A DNA stretch of 34,427 bases, taken from contig JAFGVK010000070.1 in NCBI GenBank assembly GCA_016938035.1, positions 1-34,427 on the forward strand. Direction: 5' to 3'. Below, in pieces: positions 30,965 to 34,427 of this stretch. Within the stretch, counting starts at the first letter, position 1; each line of letters begins with the position of its first letter. Under the pieces are notes generated by a model that saw only the letters and a program-made list of their open reading frames with translations, was not told where the DNA came from and did no database searches. A program made the translations under genes and the position numbers. Origin of the DNA: Deltaproteobacteria bacterium. GTDB taxonomy: Bacteria > Myxococcota_A > UBA796 > GCA-2862545.

Positions 30965-32818
30965 ATGCCCCACCAAAGTCCCCACCACAAGGGGCATCTC
31001 CGCAGGGCGGACCCGCTGGCGCTGGGGCTCGCCTACGCAGAGACGCTGCCCCCCGCCCGCAGGGCGGCGCTGGGCATCCACTACACCCCCGAGGCCACCC
31101 TGCTGCTGCTGGTGGAGCCCACCCTCGGGCGCCCGCTCCGTGCCCGGCGGGAGGCGGCCCCTGACGCAGCCTCGCTCCGCGCCCTGCACCGAGCGCTCAC
31201 CGGGCTGCGGGTCCTCGACCCCGCGGTGGGCGGGGGGGCCTTCCTGGTGGCGGCGCTGCGGGTGCTGGCGCGCGAGGAGCGGGCGCTGTTGGCCCAGCTC
31301 GGTGAGGTGGGCCCGCTCAGGGTGAGCGCCGCGCAGCTCTGCGGGATCGACCTGGACCAAGGCGCCCTGGAGGTCGCGGCCCGCGCCGTGGCGCTGGAGG
31401 TGGAGGCGCTCGGCCTGGCGGGGGAGCCGCGGCTGATCGCGGGGGACGCCCTGGTGGTGGAGTGGCCGCCCGCCGACGTCATCCTCGGAAACCCGCCCTT
31501 TGTCCCCAAGAGCCGCCTCCACCACACCCTCGGCAGGCGCGGGGTGGAGGCGCTGCGGGCCCGCTTCCCCGCGGTCTCTGGCAAGGCGGACTACTGTGTG
31601 TACTGGTTCCACCTGGCCCACGCGCACCTCGGCCCAGGGGGTAGGGCGGGGCTGGTGGGCACCAACACCATCCGCGAGACCTCCTCGCGGGCGGGGGGCC
31701 TCGACGATATCGAGGCCACGGGCACCATCGTCGACGCGGTGAGCTCTATGCCCTGGCCGGGCGCCGCGGGGGTACACGTCTCCTTGGTGTCCTGGGTCAA
31801 GGGCCCCTCGGACGAGCCCAGGACCCTCCACCTGCGGGAGGACAGCGGCCTGCGCGCGGTGCAGCTCCCTCACATCCACGCGGGGCTCAGCGGGTCGGTC
31901 GACGTGGCCTCCGCCCGGCCGCTCCCACAGAACCAGCGGCCCAAGACCTGCTTCCAGGGCGTCACCCACGGGCACGCCGCCTTCGCCCTCAGCCAGGAGG
32001 AGGGGGAGGCGCTGGTGGCGCGGGAGCCGCGCGCCGCACCGCTGCTCCACCCCTACCTCACCGCGGAGGACCTGCTGCTCGGCAGGGCAGGGCGCCTGCT
32101 CCTCGATCCGCACCCGCTCGAGCTGGATGAGGTGCCGGAGGGTGTGCTGGAGTGGCTGCGCCAGCGCGCGCTCCCAGACCGGCAGGCGGCCGCGGCCCGC
32201 GAGGCGGAGCGGAACGTCGGGGCGGGTGGCGCCTCCCACCACCGGCGCTTCCTCGACCGCTGGTGGTGGCCCTCATGGCCCAGGCCCGCGCTGAAGGAGG
32301 CCACGAGCTCCCTGGGGCGGGTGCTGGTCTGCCCCCGCTACGCGGCCCGGCCGGTCTTCGCCTTCCTCCCCGCGGCGGTGCGACCCTCCGACCTGCTGCA
32401 GGTGTTCGCGCTGGAGGACGACTACTCCTTCGGGGTGCTCCAGTCCCGTCACCACCGCGCCTGGGCGGAGGCCCGGTCCTCCACCCTCATCACCACCCCG
32501 CGCTACACCTCCAGCACGGTGTGGGACAGCTTCCCCTGGCCCCTCGACCCGGACCCCGCGGCGGTGCGCGCCATCTCGGAGGCTGCGCGCGCGGTGCAGT
32601 CCCTCCGAGAGGGCGACGGGCGGCCGCTGGGGGAGCAGCTCCGCGTCCCCACGGACGGGGCGGCGGCGGCGCAGGAGGCGCTGGACCTCGCGGTGGCGGG
32701 GGCCTACGGCCACCGGGGGGGCGGTGACCCGCTCGAGGCGCTGCTCGCCCTCAACCTGGCGGGGCGGGCTGGCGCCCCCGGGCCTCCTGGTGGTGGAAGC
32801 GCGGGGCGCATGGGTTAG
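30965..32818 (+). CDS. MmeI-like N6-adenine DNA methyltransferase, no nuclease domain
   Basis: A 617-aa gamma-type amino-methyltransferase. GIHYTPE (37-43) and the SAM motif LDPAVGGGAFL (84-94) are followed by the catalytic NPPF (176-179). The C-terminal half contains a target-recognition-like region and FGVLQSRHHRAW ... YTSSTVWDSFPWP, a tail I recognise from MmeI/type IIG-like enzymes. There is no N-terminal PD-(D/E)XK nuclease, unlike MmeI (about 900 aa), and no restriction gene nearby, so it looks like an orphan or regulatory methyltransferase. The recognition site is unknown. GAAGG 6 nt before the ATG supports the start. It is divergent from the zinc-finger gene and 26 bp before hypA. Confidence 0.87.
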   Translation: MPHQSPHHKGHLRRADPLALGLAYAETLPPARRAALGIHYTPEATLLLLVEPTLGRPLRARREAAPDAASLRALHRALTGLRVLDPAVGGGAFLVAALRVLAREERALLAQLGEVGPLRVSAAQLCGIDLDQGALEVAARAVALEVEALGLAGEPRLIAGDALVVEWPPADVILGNPPFVPKSRLHHTLGRRGVEALRARFPAVSGKADYCVYWFHLAHAHLGPGGRAGLVGTNTIRETSSRAGGLDDIEATGTIVDAVSSMPWPGAAGVHVSLVSWVKGPSDEPRTLHLREDSGLRAVQLPHIHAGLSGSVDVASARPLPQNQRPKTCFQGVTHGHAAFALSQEEGEALVAREPRAAPLLHPYLTAEDLLLGRAGRLLLDPHPLELDEVPEGVLEWLRQRALPDRQAAAAREAERNVGAGGASHHRRFLDRWWWPSWPRPALKEATSSLGRVLVCPRYAARPVFAFLPAAVRPSDLLQVFALEDDYSFGVLQSRHHRAWAEARSSTLITTPRYTSSTVWDSFPWPLDPDPAAVRAISEAARAVQSLREGDGRPLGEQLRVPTDGAAAAQEALDLAVAGAYGHRGGGDPLEALLALNLAGRAGAPGPPGGGSAGRMG

Positions 32819-32844
32819 GGGAGTGGCTCATCAAGGAGCGCGCA

Positions 32845-33192
32845 GTGCACGAGGCCTCGGTCGCCAAAGACCTCCTCGACCTAGTGCTGGCAGCCTGCGG
32901 CGGTCAGCGCATCCTTAGGGTCGGCCTGGAGCTTGGAGAGCTCTCCACCGTGGTCCCGGACGCGCTCCGCTTCGCCTGGGAGGTGGTGCCCGCCGGCACC
33001 CTCGCCGAGGGCTCCGCGGTGGACATCGCCAGGATCCCGGTCCGCGTGCGCTGCCCGTCCTGTTCCTTCACCGGTCACCCTGTCTCGATCTTCGAGGGGT
33101 GCCCGCGGTGCGGCACGATCTCAGTCGAGGTCCTCGCCGGTCGCGAGCTCAGGGTCACCACCATCGAGGTCGCGGACCATGCATCAGATTGA
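32845..33192 (+). CDS. hypA: Hydrogenase/urease nickel incorporation protein HypA
   Basis: A 115-aa HypA. His2-Glu3 (MHEASVAKDL) is the nickel-binding N-terminus, which requires the GTG at 32845 as start; AAGGAG lies 6 nt upstream. The structural zinc site is Cys70, Cys73, Cys86 and Cys89 (CPSC, CPRC). It delivers nickel with HypB to [NiFe]-hydrogenase (or urease) precursors. It overlaps hypB by 14 nt. No hydrogenase structural genes are inside the window. Confidence 0.95.
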   Translation: MHEASVAKDLLDLVLAACGGQRILRVGLELGELSTVVPDALRFAWEVVPAGTLAEGSAVDIARIPVRVRCPSCSFTGHPVSIFEGCPRCGTISVEVLAGRELRVTTIEVADHASD

Positions 33193-33844
33193 CGTAGGTA
33201 GCTCCATACTCGCCCACAACGACGCGCTCGCCATGCACAACCGCGAGCACTTCATCGAGGAGGGTGTTTACGTCCTCAACCTGATGAGCGGCCCCGGGGC
33301 GGGCAAGACCACCATCCTGGAGCAGACGGTGCGCGCCCTGTCGGGCAAGTACAGGATCGCGGTGATCGAGGGCGACGTGCAGACCTCACAGGACGCCGAC
33401 CGCGTCGCCGCGGCGGGGGCGCCGGTGATCCAGATCAACACCGGCGGCGCCTGCCACCTGGACGCCCGGCAGATCCACGACAACCTCCACACCTTCGCCC
33501 TCGACGCGCTGGATCTGCTGATCATCGAGAACGTGGGCAACCTAGTGTGCCCCGCGGAATTCGACCTCGGCGAGCACGACAAGGTGATGGTGCTCTCCAC
33601 CACCGAGGGGGCCGACAAGCCCTCCAAGTACCCCGTGATGTTCCACGAGGCGCGGGCGATGCTCCTCAACAAGATCGACCTGCTCCCCTACCTCGACTTC
33701 GACACCGAGAAGGCCCTGCGCGACGCGCGCGCCCTCAACCTCGACCTGGACATCTTCCAGGTCTCAGCGCGCACCGGCGCGGGGATGGAGGGGTGGTACG
33801 CCTGGCTGGAGCAGCGCATCGCCAAGGTGCGCGCGAGCCGCTGA
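33179..33844 (+). CDS. hypB: Hydrogenase nickel incorporation GTPase HypB
   Basis: A 221-aa SIMIBI GTPase. The P-loop GPGAGKTT is at 38-45, followed by VIEGDVQTSQDADR, the metal-binding NTGGACHLDA, IENVGNLVCPAEFDLGE and the base-recognition NKIDLLPY. It dimerises with GTP and hands nickel to HypA or the hydrogenase large subunit. It starts directly at the G domain: the N-terminal CxxCGC high-affinity nickel motif and His-rich stretch found in E. coli and rhizobial HypB are absent. The ATG at 33179 lies inside hypA; the longer frame upstream is a shadow of hypA. Confidence 0.95.
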   Translation: MHQIDVGSSILAHNDALAMHNREHFIEEGVYVLNLMSGPGAGKTTILEQTVRALSGKYRIAVIEGDVQTSQDADRVAAAGAPVIQINTGGACHLDARQIHDNLHTFALDALDLLIIENVGNLVCPAEFDLGEHDKVMVLSTTEGADKPSKYPVMFHEARAMLLNKIDLLPYLDFDTEKALRDARALNLDLDIFQVSARTGAGMEGWYAWLEQRIAKVRASR

Positions 33845-34052
33845 GGGGCCGACGCCTGGGCTGTTCGGGGGGCGCTTGTCCCAGGGGCTGGCGCAGGCCC
33901 TCCGCTGGGAGGGGAGGTCACCGGCAGGCTCACCGCGGCGGCCTTGACCTCCGCAGCTCGGTGGGGCTGCGGCGTGGGCACGGTTTGGCGCGTCACGCGG
34001 ACAGGGGCGGTAGGCGCACGGGAGGGCGGCACCAAGGCGCGCCCCCAGGCGA

Positions 34053-34427
34053 TCAGCCCTGCGCCGCTCCGATGAGGAGCACCACCGCGTCGCGCAGCTC
34101 GTCGGCGCGGAAGGGCTTGTGGAGCACCGAGGCCTCCATGTCTCCCAGTCGGGAGCGGACCTCCTCCGAGGCGTAGCCGCTCACCAGGATCGCCGAGACC
34201 CTGGGCGCGCGCTGCCGGAGCGCGGCGAGGGTCTCTACCCCGTCCAGCCCCGGCATGGAGAGGTCCATCACCAGGCAGGAGACCGGCTCCTGCTCGAAGC
34301 GCTTCAGCGCCTCCTCGCCCGAGTTGGCCTCGACCACCGTGTAGCCCGCGCGGGTCAGGACGCGCACCGCCACGCGGCGAACCATCGGCTCGTCGTCTAC
34401 AACCATCACCGTGCTGGGCTTGGAAAC
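34053..34427 (-). CDS. Receiver domain, C-terminal end of a larger protein (cut by window edge)
   Basis: The frame is open through the right edge of the window, so the N-terminus is missing. What remains is a receiver: VVDDEPMVRR with the acidic pair, phospho-acceptor Asp in LVMDLSMPGLDG, Ser in LVSGY and Lys in LHKPF. An in-frame GTG at 34409 could start a 118-aa stand-alone regulator, but the preceding residues (VSKPSTV) resemble the linker ahead of a C-terminal receiver in hybrid histidine kinases. I therefore favour a partial hybrid kinase. It converges on hypB across a 208-bp gap. Confidence 0.8.
   Translation of the reverse strand, partial: VSKPSTVMVVDDEPMVRRVAVRVLTRAGYTVVEANSGEEALKRFEQEPVSCLVMDLSMPGLDGVETLAALRQRAPRVSAILVSGYASEEVRSRLGDMEASVLHKPFRADELRDAVVLLIGAAQG

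Noticed and set aside
30887..32242. Minus-strand open frame of 451 codons opposite the methyltransferase
   Set aside because: It is a shadow of a gene with clear SAM and NPPF motifs; composition is Arg/Gln/His/Pro-rich with no domain.
1..34427. CRISPR array, insertion sequence or prophage
   Set aside because: No regularly spaced repeats, transposase or integrase motifs, terminal inverted repeats or phage structural genes were seen anywhere in the window.

Overview
The window is high-GC bacterial chromosome from a Gram-negative organism: there are several predicted lipoproteins, an MltG lytic transglycosylase, DksA and the succinylase lysine/DAP branch. The parS sequence (an exact GTTCCACGTGGAAC core, the form I recall from Myxococcus), the CheA-receiver hybrid and the gene mix suggest a myxobacterial or other 'deltaproteobacterial' relative. 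This lineage call is inference. parA, parB, parS, mnmG and rsmG together indicate proximity to the replication origin, but I saw no dnaA gene and no DnaA-box cluster.

Layout. (1) 1-1342: a tRNA-Pro(CGG) with its own promoter and U-tract terminator, and a radical SAM protein, both on the minus strand. (2) 1499-8489: a parS site, parA-parB, uridine kinase, a small unknown gene, and a tightly overlapping trio (glycerophosphodiesterase lipoprotein, small exported protein, rsmG) converging on mnmG. A second parS core lies inside mnmG. (3) 8697-16945: an eight-gene chemosensory operon, mostly coupled by 1-4 nt overlaps: a hybrid CheA-receiver, CheW, CheB with a degenerate receiver, CheR, CheY, an HDOD protein, CheX, and a receiver fused to a CheX-like domain. 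No chemoreceptor gene is present. (4) 17207-18842 (minus): an exported protein, a full-length MutH endonuclease and DksA. (5) 18957-23270: an FHA-domain protein, mltG, then dapC-dapD-rhomboid protease. (6) 23484-26246: a 619-aa protein of unknown function and two small lipoproteins. (7) 26321-29339: a divergent ATP-type PEP carboxykinase and a UbiA-like membrane protein. (8) 29340-30208: about 870 bp with no gene I can support. (9) 30209-34427: an acidic double zinc-finger protein, an MmeI-like DNA adenine methyltransferase, hypA-hypB (nickel insertion), and a receiver domain cut by the window edge.

The most system-like content is the chemosensory operon. Signal would pass from CheA to CheY, to the attached receiver and to the receiver-CheX fusion. 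Two CheX-type ExxN phosphatase domains are available for dephosphorylation, and the CheB has lost its phospho-acceptor Asp. Also notable are a MutH homologue outside its usual gammaproteobacterial setting, a centromere site written into the mnmG coding sequence, and a zinc-finger motif resembling one in eukaryotic CFP1/Spp1 proteins. All assignments come from reading motifs; no database search was run.
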